From NCBI GenBank assembly GCA_003586115.2, contig QVOM02000126.1, positions 5,071,667 through 5,135,666 of the forward strand: 64,000 bases of DNA, read 5' to 3'. This DNA is from Salvator merianae. Taxonomy: Eukaryota; Chordata; Lepidosauria; Squamata; Teiidae. Made by a program: the position numbers and the translations under genes. Under the pieces are notes generated by a model. The model saw only the letters and a program-made list of their open reading frames with translations. It was not told the origin of the DNA and did no database searches. Shown here piece after piece: positions 45,311 through 57,163 of the stretch; the stretch's first letter is position 1; each line of letters opens with the position of its first letter.

Positions 45311-46015
45311 GCACGATTTGGGTTTCAGAACCATAGATCAATGTCTTTTTGTTGCACAAGATAGCACTGTGCTCAAAGGCAGTGTTTCTATGCATACAAA
45401 ACAGGGCAAAATTTGCCTTTATTATTAAACCTAATCCTTAAAACATTTAGCTGCAGAGTTATGATGTGCCTAAAAGAACTGAATGATTAGAGAATTCTGA
45501 AATGCAGCTCTGGCATTTTTTTTAATGAGCTGGCATCCTACAGAATGTTGGAAACTATACAGCAAAGGTAGAACGTGGTTCTTTTCCTTTACATATGCAG
45601 CCAATTAGACTTTAGTTGAGAACTAAGTACCTTTGCATCCTGCTTGCTAACAGGTTTTCCATCATTTGAAAATGCCCATATTCTTCTATCCAAAGAATTT
45701 AGCTCTGGGCGAATACTAGCTAGAATAGTTCTATGACTCATATTCTTCAGAATCAGTATGGTATCAAATCAATGTTTATACCGTGCTTTGCTTCCTCTAG
45801 AGCCAGGTTGATGTAAAAACAGTTCTGCCCTGACTAGATGGGCTAGATTACTGCAGCATTACAGAGGGCCATCTAGATGAAATCTCTTATTGTTTTTTGG
45901 GGTGGCATCTCTTACCACAGTAGAGCTTGGTAGCTGTGCAATGTATCTACACACCCATTTTTTAAACAACATTTCCCTAGAAGAATCTGAATGCCTGGGT
46001 ATTCAGACAACATTA
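45311..46015. other. No recognisable feature
   Basis: I see nothing I can name. Confidence 0.45.
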
Positions 46016-46490
46016 GGGCCATTTCTGCCCAGGCTGGGACAGTCCAGTCATCCCAGAACAAGGCTGTTTGCACTTGGATGGCCTGTTCTGAGACAGGTCC
46101 CATGTTATCACATGCTGCTCCGAAACTTGCATAAACTTCGGAGCCCTAGGGGGACTCATTCTGGCAGTGCAATTTGGTGCACTGCCAAAATGGTTCTCCC
46201 TGCTAAGCTGGCCCACAGAGGTGTGTGCCCTTCTGTGTGCCTCCCTGGGCCAGTCTAGCAGCTTCTGGACTGCCAGTAAACCTGTTAAAACAGTTGGTGC
46301 AGACCTGTTAAAACAAGTCTACTGGGATCCTGGTTTTGGCAGCCATTTTGGCTGCCTAGACTGGGCTACGCTGCGTCCAATGAGGATGCAGAAATCTAGC
46401 AGGAGGCGGGGCCTCTCCAGTCCAAGAGAGGTTCAGAAGGGAGCTAGATCTTGCACTATACTGGAACACCAGTAAGTGTGGAAAAGGCCC
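46016..46490. mobile_element. Harbinger-type element, 475 bp
   Basis: TTA then GGGCCATTTCTGCCCAGG; right end CAGTAAGTGTGGAAAAGGCCC. The interior CTTCGGAGCCCTAGGGGGAC, CAGCCATTTTGGCTGCCTAG and AGGAGGCGGGGCCTC links it to 9131, 11448 and 26675. Confidence 0.7.
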
Positions 46491-47054
46491 AGGAATACGC
46501 TGAACTGCAGTCTGTAGAAACACAAACTCCTTTTAGAGACTTGGGACTGTCAGGTGCTTTACCCGAAAACTGCACCTTTCTCTGTCTGTAGCCTAATGCT
46601 GTGTGATCCAGAAATGGTTGCAATCTGCGATAAATGGCTTGGATAAGCTACACATTATTGGGCTCAAAGTCTTTTCTGTGGAACAGTGACACAGTTGATT
46701 GACAGAAGGGACAGAGACATAAAATGAAATTTCCTATTAATGCAATGCACATTTGCCTTACAGAATTCACTGGCACAGGATTTAATGATAAACATGTATT
46801 CAAGTGACTTTTTAAAAAAGAAGAGGCAGAGTCATAAAGGATAGGAGAGGCAGTAACAATGATAGACAAATGGCATCTGTATATTCATTTGTAACATATA
46901 ACTGGATGGAAGATCCTGGAACTATGTGATGAGGAAGATTTATAGCCTTCATATCCTGATGGTAGACTTCTAGAAGACATCTTGTGATGAGAAACAGGAT
47001 GCTGGACTAGCTGGGCCCATGGTCAGATATGCTGGAGCAGTTCAAAAGAACATA
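46491..47054. other. No recognisable feature
   Basis: I see nothing I can name. Confidence 0.45.
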
Positions 47055-47330
47055 CATAAGAACATAAGAAGAGCCTTGCTGGATCAGGCCACACAGCCCA
47101 TCTGGTCCAGCATCCTGTCTCATACAGTGGCCCACCAATTGCTTTTGGGCATTCTCAAGCAGAAGATAAAGGCAAAACCTTCACCTGTTCTCGACTCCCT
47201 GCAAATGGTTTTACAGACATCCTGCCTGTCTTTCCAACCTGGAGGCAGTACCTTGGCATCCTACTAGTAGCCATTGATACACCTGATGTCCATGAATCTG
47301 TCCAATCGCTTCTTCAAATTCCTCTTTGCT
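47055..47330 (-). mobile_element. CR1 LINE 3' end
   Basis: ACATAAGAAGAGCCTTGCTG, CATACAGTGGCCCACCAATT and GTCCATGAATCTGTCCAATC mark the antisense CR1 3' end. Confidence 0.8.
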
Positions 47331-47859
47331 TAAAATGCTGTTTCTACCAGTATCAGCTAAACCAATGACAACCTTGGGGAAACCATTTTAGCAGTATGGA
47401 TCTACTGGAGATATTGACCTGTTTCAGGGGGAGGGGAAACAGCAATGGGAAAGACTTCAAAATATTCCAATTCTCAAAATAAGCACTTTGGGCTGTTTAC
47501 AAAATTCTCCTGATTTGAACTTCTGTCAAATTTTGCCCATCTCTGCATGGAATCTATTTTGCCTAAACAAAAAGCAGAAATGGGGAGAAATGATGTCTGT
47601 TGTTTTTAGGTTGGCATTTTAAAATGCTTTCTGTTTCTTTGACTTTGTATTTTTTAACTGCTGCAACCTGCCCTGAGATCTTGGGTAGCAGAGTGGGATT
47701 TTTTTAAAAAAAAAATACAATACAGTGCAATGCTATAAATAAATAATCTGGGCTCCCTTTGGAAAAAGGGCAGGTGAGAAAAGCTAATAATTATTAAGAA
47801 CAAAGAAGCATTCCAAAAATTTCACTCCCACATTCCATGCCAACCTTAGAACATTTTGG
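47331..47859. other. Mostly featureless; LINE-type tail at about 47640-47745
   Basis: CTGCAACCTGCCCTGAGATC, TTGGGTAGCAGAGTGGGATT and an A-rich run look like an L2-like tail. Confidence 0.4.
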
Positions 47860-48257
47860 GGGTGCATCTAGACAGCGCCTAAAATGTGGGATTATCCTGG
47901 GGCTACGCTGAGATAGTCACACATATCTGTGGCAATCCCAATATAGCCCCGCAATATAGGGGTAAAATCCTGTGTTATTGCTATTCCGGGAAAATCACCT
48001 CCCTACATTGGTTTTCCTGTGGGTGTACCTGTTTAGATGCTGACTCTCAGGATCCATCGTAGAAAATGTCCAATGTACTTGCAGGGAGGCGGCAGTGCAC
48101 ACTTCTGGATATTTCATGCCATCAAAATATCTGGACGTATGTAGCGCACCATAGTGAGGGCAAGTGCCCGGATAAGTAAGGGCCTGTGTTTGCCTTGCGA
48201 TTTTGCAAGGATCTAAACAAGATTCTGCATTTTCCTCCCACCATCTGGAGACAGCCC
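47860..48257. mobile_element. MITE of the GGCTGCATCCAGACA family with central palindrome
   Basis: GGTGCATCTAGACAGCGCCT opens and CCATCTGGAGACAGCCCTA closes. The interior TGTGGCAATCCCAATATAGC and the centre ACTTCTGGATATTTCATGCC...AAAATATCTGGACGT match 8352 and 17001. Confidence 0.7.
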
Positions 48258-49167
48258 TAGCAGACTGCGGTTGGGCACCCCTGACCTAGATGCTGCTGAA
48301 TTCTAATTCTCATCTTCCCCAGCTATCATTGCTAATGGCCAGGAATGATGGGTTTAGCAATCTAGCTACTGCAGGAGGATTAGATATCCCACACCCCATG
48401 CTTGCAATTGCTGTTTCTCCATTGTGTGTGTGTGAGAGAGTGTTGTTGGTCTTTATTTTAATAGCAATTCCCCCTTTGAGCTTGCAGGGTATAATTATAC
48501 ATTGCCTCCGCATTGTGCACACCTTGACGTCTGCATTTGTGTTAACCATTGCACAGTCGATTGCAAGCTGAGCACCCTAACCCCTTTGTTGTTGCTCACA
48601 TATGTGGGCAGGGATCAACATGCACATTGTTGTAATTACCTTCCTACAGCCCTTATGCCCTAAACATTGCTGTTAACCTCAGCATTTCTGTTACTGATTA
48701 AGATCTCGGATGCCACGCTGACACATGGATTTAAATGCCTTCATTATTTCCTTCACTTCCAGAGTTGAGGCAATCCACAGCAAAGAGGTTAACTGCAACC
48801 CAATAGAGCTGCACTAATGTTTTATTGAGGAAAGGGCTAGTCATGGATGCCCTCTCTGCAGAGAAAAGTTGTCAATAACAAGACGACCAGATAGAATGTA
48901 GTACCTGAACTGGCCTTGGAAACAGAGTAATCTTTTCCTTTTTTTTTTTTTTCACTAAAACAAAGCACCAGAATATTTATGTTTATGCCATTGGTTGCCT
49001 AGTTGTGAAATAGAACTATAACAGGACTCTGATCACACTTACTTTCAAATCTTAATTTCACAAAGCCCATCACCAGAACAGAACTTAGGTGAGATGGTGT
49101 ATTGACCAGTTCATCTGAAGGGAAATGTTACCCAGCAGAAGGACTCCTTCCTTTTCCTCTTCTGCAA
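48258..49167. other. No recognisable feature
   Basis: A poly-T run lies near 48940. I see nothing else. Confidence 0.45.
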
Positions 49168-49665
49168 CTGGAGGGAGCAGTCTGTGTGTGTAAAATCATG
49201 CATGGTGTGGAAAAGGTAGATAGAGAAAAAAAATATTTTCTCTACCACATAATACTAGTACCAGGGGGCACTCTGTGATGCTGATGGGCAGGAGAGTTAG
49301 GACCGACGAGGGGAAGTATTTTTTTTTCACCCAGAGGGTCATTGGTCTATGGAATTTACTACCAGAAGAGGTGGTGACAGCAACCAGCCTACATAGCTTT
49401 AAAAATGGATTGGACAAATTCATGGAGGTCAATGGCTACTAGAATGGATGTCTAAGTACTGCCTCCAAGTTGGGGAGACAGGCAGGATGCCTCTAAAGGC
49501 CATTTGCGGACGTCGAGAGCAGGTGAAGGTTTTGTCTTTGTCTTCTGCTTGAGAATGCCCAGAAGCAATTGGTGGGTCACTTTGTGAGCCAGGATGCTGG
49601 ATTAGATGGGCTGTGGACCGATCTAGCAGGGCTCCTCTTATGCTCTTATGTTCTCTTACATTCTT
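49168..49665 (+). mobile_element. CR1 LINE C-terminus and 3' end
   Basis: AAAATCATGCATGGTGTGGA (KIMHGVEKVDRE), GGACCGACGAGGGGAAGTAT, ATAGCTTTAAAAATGGATTG and the 3' tail GATCTAGCAGGGCTCCTCTT are in CR1 order. Confidence 0.82.
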
Positions 49666-51299
49666 CAATAGGGCTAGACTGGCCCAGCATGGGCCAGTCC
49701 TAGCTGGGGTTAGCACGGCACAGACCATACTCTGTGGCTATTCTGGAATCCCTTAGAAATGCAGACGGACAGCTCCTGCCCTCTGCAGTTCCTTGCCATT
49801 TCTTACATCACTTCTTGCATCTCCTCTGCTTTTTATAATCGGTATGGCGGCAGCTCTTGTCTCTGTGCAGTGACTGCAGAAACCATCAGTTGCCAGAGGT
49901 TTGATGCTGTTTCCCTGTGTTGCCAAACCTCTGACACAGAGCTACTTCATGCAATGTCGTAATCTGGGTGGAAGGTATATAAATGAGTCCACCTATAGAC
50001 CCCTGGTATCCCAGGCACTGTTTTATAATGTATTTCCCCTTCTAGAAGAGAAGCTTCTCACTCACTGGACAAGCCTCTCCACTTATATCTCTTTAAAGCA
50101 ATGCTGTCATAGGCTAAACAGTCTTTCCTTTTTCCAACAGTTCAGTTTCTCCTTTGCTCAGGGCACACTTTCCAGCTTCCAGTCTTCTTAGTGCTGAACA
50201 TTCCACAGAAGCATTTAGTTTGATTTGTGAGCCGGAAAAAAGGGAGTTTGAGGCAATAACAAACAAAACACTAGAAGTGCGGAATAAATGCTTTTTTCTC
50301 TATTCATTGATATTTTGCATCCTGCTCTTTTTCCTCAGGACCACATAATACATCTAGAACAGGGATCATTGGTAGATCTGTCTGGCCAGTAGCCTGGCCT
50401 CGCACAGGTACTAGGAGTTTCCCTTCCATATGTTGCCAGTGCAGAACTGCCCACTGTTTCTTTCAGAACATATCGTAGCTGTGTGTGTGTGTCTCTCAGG
50501 GTCTGATCACACAGGGTTTTCTTCAACTGCCCTTTATAGAAAACATGCCCTTGCTGAAATCAAAAACAAAAACAGTCATTCATACTCCGACCTCATTCCT
50601 TTGCCTTGAAGTCTAGTGACATGTCCCTAGCAACAAATGCTCACCACTGATGGGCTGCCACCATTCTGATTTTCCAGATCCCTGACTGGTTACTGGCCGG
50701 CAGCATCTGTTCCCATACTGCAAATGGTTAGATTATCCCCTCCCAATGCAACTAAACGAAAGATTCACTGTTGCTCTCATGAATTCCTATCTGAGGAAGG
50801 GGCAGCTTTTCCTAGGTTTTCCCTCATGGTATGGTGCATGCAGGGGGAAATTGTCTGGCATCTCCAACCCCAATTATCCTAGGTGCAGCCCTTTAAGCTA
50901 GTCTGAATACTTCCTCAGTCTCTAGACTTGAGTGCAACAATGGTTCTGAAATGGGGTTGTAGTTTCTGTACTGATTTTCTGAACCAAATACAACTCCCCA
51001 TTCTCAATTAATATTAACCTCATGGAGGAGAGAATACAGGCACCTAAAACTACCTTGGGAGAGGTTTTGTATGTTTTAGGGCCAAATGCTTGTTCTGACC
51101 CTTGAAGCAGGAAGTGGGCTGTTGGACACACACACACACCCAATTGTGACATTACTAATTTTGAAGCCTAGGAACTTTCACTTAGAAGTTTTCAACTATG
51201 CCTGGTTTTGGCCCCAGAAGCTGACATTTGTCTGTGCCTCTGAAAACAGGGCTGGTCAGATTCGAAGCAGGGAACCTGGGTAAGTGCTGGGTAACGGGG
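49666..51299. other. No recognisable feature
   Basis: About 1.6 kb without a recognisable repeat end, exon or RNA gene. Confidence 0.45.
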
Positions 51300-51704
51300 C
51301 TGGGTAAGTGCATTTGCACTGCTCCATCGCTGCAGCATCCAGAAGTAGTTATAGCTCCTCCTGAACGCTGCTAGCTGTGGACAACAAAATCATTGTCCAC
51401 AGCTTGACTGGGAGTGGTTAGATTGCTCCCGGTCAGCAGCATTTGCACCTTCTTCCAGGTGCGAACACTGTGAGCGGGCAGCATGGTGCAGATGCACAGT
51501 TGTGCACTGCATCTCCAATTGCCATGGCAATGACCGAATGTTGCTGCAGCCACTGTCATGGCAGTTGGGCCAGCATTTGCACTGTGAGTGCTGGAAGCCC
51601 TGCTTTTCCAGCCCTTGCAGTGTGGGTGACCACCATGCTGCGGGGTCTTATACAGCCTAGAATGGTATCATAATTCCATTCTAGGCTGTAAAGTGTGAAC
51701 AGGC
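51300..51704. mobile_element. Harbinger-type element, left end lost
   Basis: CTAGCTGTGGACAACAAAAT, TGACTGGGAGTGGTTAGATT and the right palindrome CCTAGAATGGTATC...CCATTCTAGGCTGTA lead to the right end AAAGTGTGAACAGGC. Confidence 0.65.
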
Positions 51705-51964
51705 CTAGAGTGAAGTCCACACTGTGGTGGCAGTGGAATAGCAGTGGAAAGTGCTGTCAGAGTGTTTCTGACCTTGCTCTACACCCCTCTATAGCAGGAG
51801 CACAACGGCTGTGGGGTTGTGCAAATCATGCATCCTTTGGGCCCCCCCCCATGGTGCCATGCATATCCTGCCATATATGTGACTCTTCAAGTGCTCTGGG
51901 CAGATTCTGACCACCTATCAGTTGGGGAAAACACTGGAAGAACCATTTCCCAAGCTTGGGTCCT
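51705..51964. other. No recognisable feature
   Basis: I see nothing I can name. Confidence 0.4.
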
Positions 51965-52330
51965 TCTCTGGGGGTATCTCCAGATGGCAGGAACCAATGC
52001 AGGATCTTCTTTAGATCCTCTGATTGCCTCCTGACCTCTTACCTCTGTCTGCCAGCTCCTCTTGTTATTGTTCCTCTTCCAAATACCCGGATGCCAGCAT
52101 AGCACCTGCCCACTTCCTTCTGGGTTTTTTTGCCATGGGTATTTGGAACAGGACCAATAATGCAAGGAGCCGGCAGACAGCAATAAGTGATTGCTATTAC
52201 GGGAACCTTGCATTGTTGTTGGATTTCCCCTAATAGTGATGTTTCAGGATGTTGCCTTGATATCCTGGGACTATATTGTGAATGCCATGGATATAGTCCT
52301 GGGAAAATTTTGGGGTTTAAACCCCAGTTC
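51965..52330. mobile_element. MITE of the GGCTGCATCCAGACA group, TTC-free relative of 22630-23010
   Basis: GGGTATCTCCAGATGGCAGG opens it. The arms TTCCAAATACCC (52077-52088) and GGGTATTTGGAA (52137-52148) enclose a 48-base loop with CCCACTTCCTTCTGGG. Downstream ATATCCTGGGACTATATTGT matches the other copies. Confidence 0.6.
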
Positions 52331-52552
52331 TATTCCATTTCAATTTCAGTGGTGCTTGGTCACAGACATGCTCTTTTCCTTTTTTTAATAGAACCCATGA
52401 AAGCTTTTCATTTGAATTGTCTACATCTTCTGTACATTTTTTGAAATATGTAGAGCTTTCCAAGTGTTTTTTTTTTTTCTGTCTGATGTTTTCTCTGCAT
52501 TATGCATTTGGTATGCATTTTTATACAGAGTACACATTTTAGCATGTGCATT
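52331..52552. other. No recognisable feature
   Basis: Contains a poly-T run near 52468; nothing else. Confidence 0.4.
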
Positions 52553-52562
52553 CTCCTACCTT

Positions 52563-52749
52563 TTTTTTTTTTTTTTTAGTTTTATTAAAGTTTCCATAAG
52601 ACATTAAAAAGACAACAATAAGTCTAAAGATTTTTTAAAAAGGGAAGGTGAGAAAAATACAAATACAAAAGAGATACATAGTAGGAAATTAGAATTACAA
52701 CACAAATCCAGTCTGTTTTTCAACTGTGTTGCTATTTTACAAGCTTATA
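52563..52749 (-). mobile_element. Short L1-like 3' end with 10-bp target duplication
   Basis: A poly-T run (antisense poly-A) is followed by AGTTTTATTAAAGTTTCCAT, the antisense of a 3' end with AATAAA. CTCCTACCTT at 52553-52562 is repeated at 52750-52759. A 5'-truncated, dead copy. Confidence 0.75.
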
Positions 52750-52759
52750 CTCCTACCTT

Positions 52760-53289
52760 GAAAATGCACTGCAAAATCTGGAGAGGCATGTAGCTTAACT
52801 ATGAGCTGCATTTGGTTCCATTTGAGAGCACCGGTTTGGCTTAGTTGATGGCCAAAAGCAAATTCAGCCGAGGGAACCTTTAACCCATCTGTTTCCTTGG
52901 CTCTTTAAAGATTTCTTTTCTCTGGATTTCCTTTATGACATATAGTTTGACCTTCAGACTTTATAGAACTGCACATGAAATCTTTAATATATAAATATTT
53001 GGCTTCATCTTCCTATTTTTTAAATACCAAACAGAATATTCAACATTTCACCTCCATCTAGTAACTAATGGTGAGAGGTAAATGAATGAAGGATATTTGT
53101 GTTGTCTGGGTGTGACTTGAAACTCATTAATTTATGAAAGCTGAAGGGGTCTTCAGGATCATGAACAAGCAAAATACTATAAGACAGCAAGATAGCAAAC
53201 AATTACAAAGCAAAACCCCAAACCTGTCATGACCCCATAGCATGACACTCCTAGGTTTTAATAACTCTATTTCAAACAAAATATTTTAG
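52760..53289. other. No recognisable feature
   Basis: I see nothing I can name. Confidence 0.45.
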
Positions 53290-53545
53290 TGCTATGACAC
53301 CTCACTCCATATCTCCTGATGACCTCTTCCAGTGGTCACATAGATATTAAAGGGCATGGGAGATAAGATGGATGTCTGAGAAACCCAAGGCAGTTTTAGT
53401 GCTGTAACCGGCCCGAAGCCAGATTGAAATGGGTCTGGATAATCATCTTCTTCCAAACATGCTGGCAGCTGAGCAATCATGACACTCTCATGTACCTTGC
53501 CCCAAAGTAGCTTGTCCACATCCTCAGGCTGCACCTTAGGGGCTG
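53290..53545 (-). mobile_element. L2-like LINE reverse transcriptase fragment, internally deleted
   Basis: The minus frame gives VMIAQLPACLEEDDYPDPFQ then SGFGPVTALKLPWVSQTSIL and SPMPFNIYVTTG. QSGFRP and SPMLFNIYM are separated by about 80 codons in intact elements but by only about 15 here. Confidence 0.75.
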
Positions 53546-53559
53546 GAACACCTTCCTCA

Positions 53560-54098
53560 CGAAATCAGGCTGCAACGCCTTGGCCTCTTCAGTCTCGAAA
53601 AGTGGCGGTTAAGAGGAGACCTGATTGAGGTATATAAAATCATGCACAGTATGGATAGGGTGGACAGAGAGAAGTTTTTTTCTCTATCATACAACACTAG
53701 GACCAGGGAGCACTCTCTGAAGCTGGTGGGTAGGAGAATTAGGACCGACAAGGGGAAGTATTTTTTCACCTGGAGGGTCATCAGTCTATGGAACTTATTA
53801 TCAGAAGAGGTGATGACAGCCATCAGCCTGGATGGCTTTAAGAAAGGACTGGACAGATTCATGGACGTCAGGTGTATCAATGGCTACTAGAATGGATGCC
53901 TAGGTCCTGCCTCCAGATTGGAAAGACAGGCAGGATGTCTGTAAAACCATTTGCAGGAAGTCAAGAGTAGGTGAAGGGTTTTGCCTTTTGTTCTGCTTGA
54001 GAATGCCCAGAAGCAATCAGTCGGGCACTGTGTGAAACAGAATGCTGGACTAGATGGGCTGTGGCCTGATCCAGCAAGGCTCCTCTTATGTTCTTATG
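53560..54098 (+). mobile_element. CR1 LINE C-terminus and 3' end
   Basis: From GAAATCAGGCTGCAACGCCT, then KIMHSMDRVDREKFFSLSYN, TREHSLKLVGRRIRTDKGKY, AISLDGFKKGLDRFMDVRCI and NGY-stop at 53890, then the 3' untranslated region to CTTATGTTCTTATGTT. The 82-codon end of ORF2 is the best preserved CR1 piece here. Confidence 0.88.
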
Positions 54099-54224
54099 TT
54101 GTAATTGAAACCGATCCAAAATAAGTGGATCAGACGGTTCTCTGGACACTGGATTGCTCCCAACTGTGGCATCCAGATCCCTGTGAATCTGAGTGAATTT
54201 GCCCTCAAAGTGCCTTGCAAATTT
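54099..54224. other. Spacer, possibly antisense L2-like
   Basis: GAGTGAATTTGCCCTCAAAG and TGCCTTGCAAA are weakly like antisense L2. Uncertain. Confidence 0.3.
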
Positions 54225-54625
54225 AAGAGCATAACAATCAAGAGGAGTCCTGCTAGATCAGGACGCATCCCATGTAATCCAGCATCCTGTCTCACACAGT
54301 GGCCCACCAATTTCTTCTAGATATTCACCTGTTTTTGACTCCCTGAAAATGGCCTTTAGAGACATCTCTCCAGCCTGGAGGCAGGACCTAGGCATCAATT
54401 TTGGTAGCCATTGATGCACCTGTCGTCCATGAATTTGTCTAACCCTTTTTTAAACCCATCCAGGATGGTTGCTATCACCACCTCTTCTAGCAGCAAATTC
54501 CATAGACCAATGACCCTCTGAATGAAAAAATACTTCTTATCAATCCTAATTCTCTTGCCTATCAGTTTCATAGAGTACCCCCTGGTTCTAGTGTTTTGCG
54601 ACAGAGAAAAGAATTCACCACTTGA
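54225..54625 (-). mobile_element. CR1 LINE 3' end and C-terminus
   Basis: GCATAACAATCAAGAGGAGT, CACACAGTGGCCCACCAATT, CACCTCTTCTAGCAGCAAAT and AGTACCCCCTGGTTCTAGTG are antisense CR1 3' region and ORF2 end. Confidence 0.82.
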
Positions 54626-54773
54626 AAAAGCTCTGCTGGACAGCTACTTAAGGATGCAATGGTGATGGAAAAATTAGTCCTTTTCAGTAGTGCCGTTGTC
54701 ACATGGTAGGTACAATAATGCATTCTATTCTGTGTTTGGTCAGACTCACAGTGGAATTTATGCCACCTATACT

Positions 54774-55050
54774 CTAGCTGTTGATGTTCCTGTTACATTG
54801 CCCATAGCCCTGTAGAAGGGCTAAATTGAGACTGTGTCCAGTTATGTGAGTTGGACCATTTAGATATTGAGACAGCCCTATGGTCATCATGGAGGCCGTG
54901 AAGAGCTGAGCTGGCCGATTGAGAATAGTCTCTGCATGAATGGTAAAATCTCCCAGTACCACCTTGGTGGGGACTTCCGATCACACATCCGAGACCATCT
55001 TAGCCAGCTCAGATGGGTAGGTTGCTGGGCAGTGGGATAAACAGTACACC
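54774..55050 (-). mobile_element. L2-like LINE endonuclease fragment
   Basis: The minus frame reads MVLGDFTIHAE, MMTIGLSQYLNGPTH and ITGHSLNLAL. GDFNIH and the TGHTLDL-like segment are catalytic and conserved parts of the L2-type apurinic endonuclease domain. Confidence 0.75.
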
Positions 55051-55260
55051 AGCAACATCTATTAGATGGATAGATTGATAGATAGAATGTTTTGGTTATT
55101 GTTTAATTTGCAAACTGCATAGAGTAATTTGAAATCCAAGCAAGCAAACAAATCAATAAGTGCCCATGTTCTGGATTTCTTCCCACAAAACTGGATTCTG
55201 GATTGTGGGCTATCTTCGGTTCTTCTGATTCTGTTTTCCTGTGATTATTTTGATATCAAC
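55051..55260. other. No recognisable feature
   Basis: I see nothing I can name. Confidence 0.4.
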
Positions 55261-55263
55261 ATG

Positions 55264-55683
55264 GGGCCTGTTTGCACCATCCTTGTAGTGAGCATGTAGA
55301 GGCTCACTGGTGAAGTGTGTCCACACTCCGCTGCAGCCACTCCTGGACGCTACTAGTTCTGGACAGCTAATAGGCTATCCACAACTTGACCGGAAACAGC
55401 TGGATTGCTCCCATCAGCAGTGTTTGCACACTCTTCCAAGTGTGAATGCTGCAAGCGGGCATCACAGTGCAGCTGCAGCTGCGCAGTCACGTGCTGCATC
55501 CTGCTCGTCATGGCAACGGCCAGACATTGCTGCAGCTGGTGTCATGGCGATCAGGCCTGTATTTGTAGTGCGAGTGCTGGAGGCCCGGTTCGGGGCTATT
55601 CCGCCATTCGCAGAGCGAATGGCTGCCACACCGCTGGTTCTGTTCCAGCCTAGTATGACATTGTTAATGTCATACTAGGCTCA
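55264..55683. mobile_element. Harbinger-type element, right terminal repeat lost
   Basis: GGGCCTGTTTGCACCATCC opens it; the interior CTAGTTCTGGACAGC, GGATTGCTCCCATCAGCAG and the right palindrome AGCCTAGTATGACATTG...AATGTCATACTAGGCT are as in 51300 and 44258. Confidence 0.65.
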
Positions 55684-55817
55684 GTCATGATCATGCCCAT
55701 CAGCGTTGTTACCCAGCTTTCACTGGGCAGGGAGCTTCACAATCTAGGCCTCTTTCTGCATGCTACTGTAAGAAGGACAGTGAACAAGGGCTCCATCTCC
55801 GTGATTGGTGGGGAGGG
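55684..55817. other. No recognisable feature
   Basis: I see nothing I can name. Confidence 0.4.
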
Positions 55818-56130
55818 AAGGTCAAGGGAGATGGGGTGGTCCTTCACGCACTCAAATGTGAGAAGCAATGTCCCTTTGGAGAGCAGCGGCAGCCCATGGC
55901 TTTAAGGGTGGGAAGCCTGCCATTGTTGTGACAGTATGGAGGCCCCGAGGCCCCACGAACAGCGATCGCGCACTTCCCATGGGTTACGCAAACCCGCCCT
56001 TAAAGCCACGGGCTGCCACTGCTGGAGAGGCAGGTGTAGTGGTCCTTCAGATAGATGTGAGAAGTAGGGGAACAATATCCCTTCAGAGAGTCAGATGTAG
56101 GAAGTAACGGTCCTTCATATCCTTCTTCAA
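55818..56130. repeat. Degenerate tandem repeat of about 45-50 bp units, split by a foldback
   Basis: Units with GGTCCTTCA, GATGTGAGAAG and CCCTTYRGAGAG recur at about 55838, 56040 and 56088, interrupted by the foldback at 55882-56023. Confidence 0.55.
55882..56023. repeat. Foldback element, 142 bp, AGCAGC...CTGCT ends, GGAG flanks
   Basis: AGCAGCGGCAGCCCATGGCT then TTAAGGGTGGG is inverted in CCCGCCCTTAAAGCCACGGG then CTGCCACTGCT. GGAG occurs at 55878-55881 and 56024-56027. Related to 19735-19904. Confidence 0.7.
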
Positions 56131-56181
56131 ACTTTAAAGGAAAAAAGGAAACATTTTGAATTGGGACGCCGTAAGCATTCA

Positions 56182-57163
56182 GAGCCTTTTTGCACTTCCC
56201 ACACTAGAATGGGCTAATTAGCCCATTCTAGTGTGGAACAGACCCCATTGTGCAGACACTGTCTGGCTACTGGCGTTCGTGAATGCGAATGCCAGTAGCC
56301 ATGCCTGATCCTAGCCATGACAGCGGCTGACAAGTGTCTGGCCGCTGCCATGGCGACTGCAGCAGCTTCACGTGCGCGGATGCGCAGTGGGCAATGGGGC
56401 CTACCCCTTCAAGTGGGCCCGCGCGAGGCCCCAGTCGGGTCCATGCTGCCAGAATCAGGCCTGGGATATGTCAGGCTGCTGCCATGGCGACCAGGAGACC
56501 CATGCAGTGTGCACGCCGATGATGTGGCTCACGCGTGCGCACTGGCCCCCTCCCTCCATAGTGCGATCGGGCCCACAGCACCCCAATTGGGCACGCCCGG
56601 CCTGATTGGGGCGGCCTGATCACCACAATGAGGCTGTGTGAGCCAGGCCCAATCGCAGTGGTGTGGGCCCAATCGGGAAGGCCGGATCGCACTACAAGGG
56701 GAGAGACCCAGTGCGCATGCACGATCCATGTCATCGGCGTGCGCACTGCGCGGGCCTCCTGGTCGCCATGGCAGTGGCCTGATGCTTGCAGGCCGCTGCC
56801 ACTGCTACCACTCTTTGCACCTGCAATCAGGCACCGAAACACTGGATGGGGCCCAGCACGGTCCCATCCGGTGTCCCAGGCCCAATCGCAGTGGCGTGAG
56901 CCCAACTGGGGCCTCGTGATTGCCCATCATGCATTATGTGATTGCAATGATCACCGGGATGATGGCCGCTACTGTCGTGGACAAGGTAGGTGCGAACGAA
57001 TCCTCACCTGGAGCTCACTTTGACACCTTTTTCCTTGTCTAGCGGTAATAACGATCGGCAGCAGATGAGATCCGCTACCGGTCGTTATGGCTGTCTGCCG
57101 GTGCGAATGCACTTGTCTAGTGAGCGTTCCTGACGCTCACTAGTTACAAGTGCGAACAGGCCC
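56182..57163. mobile_element. Long CpG-rich Harbinger-type element, 982 bp
   Basis: The left end is GAGCCTTTTTGCACTTCCC and the right end ACAAGTGCGAACAGGCCC; flanks are TCA and TAC. Next to the left end is the palindrome ACTAGAATGGGCTAATTAGC...CCATTCTAGTGT. It is the longest relative of 28917 and 42603. Frames up to 144 codons are GC-rich shadows with no transposase motif. Confidence 0.8.

Noticed and set aside
56317..57023. Several GC-rich frames up to 144 codons
   Set aside because: All lie inside the CpG-rich Harbinger-type element on both strands and lack transposase motifs.
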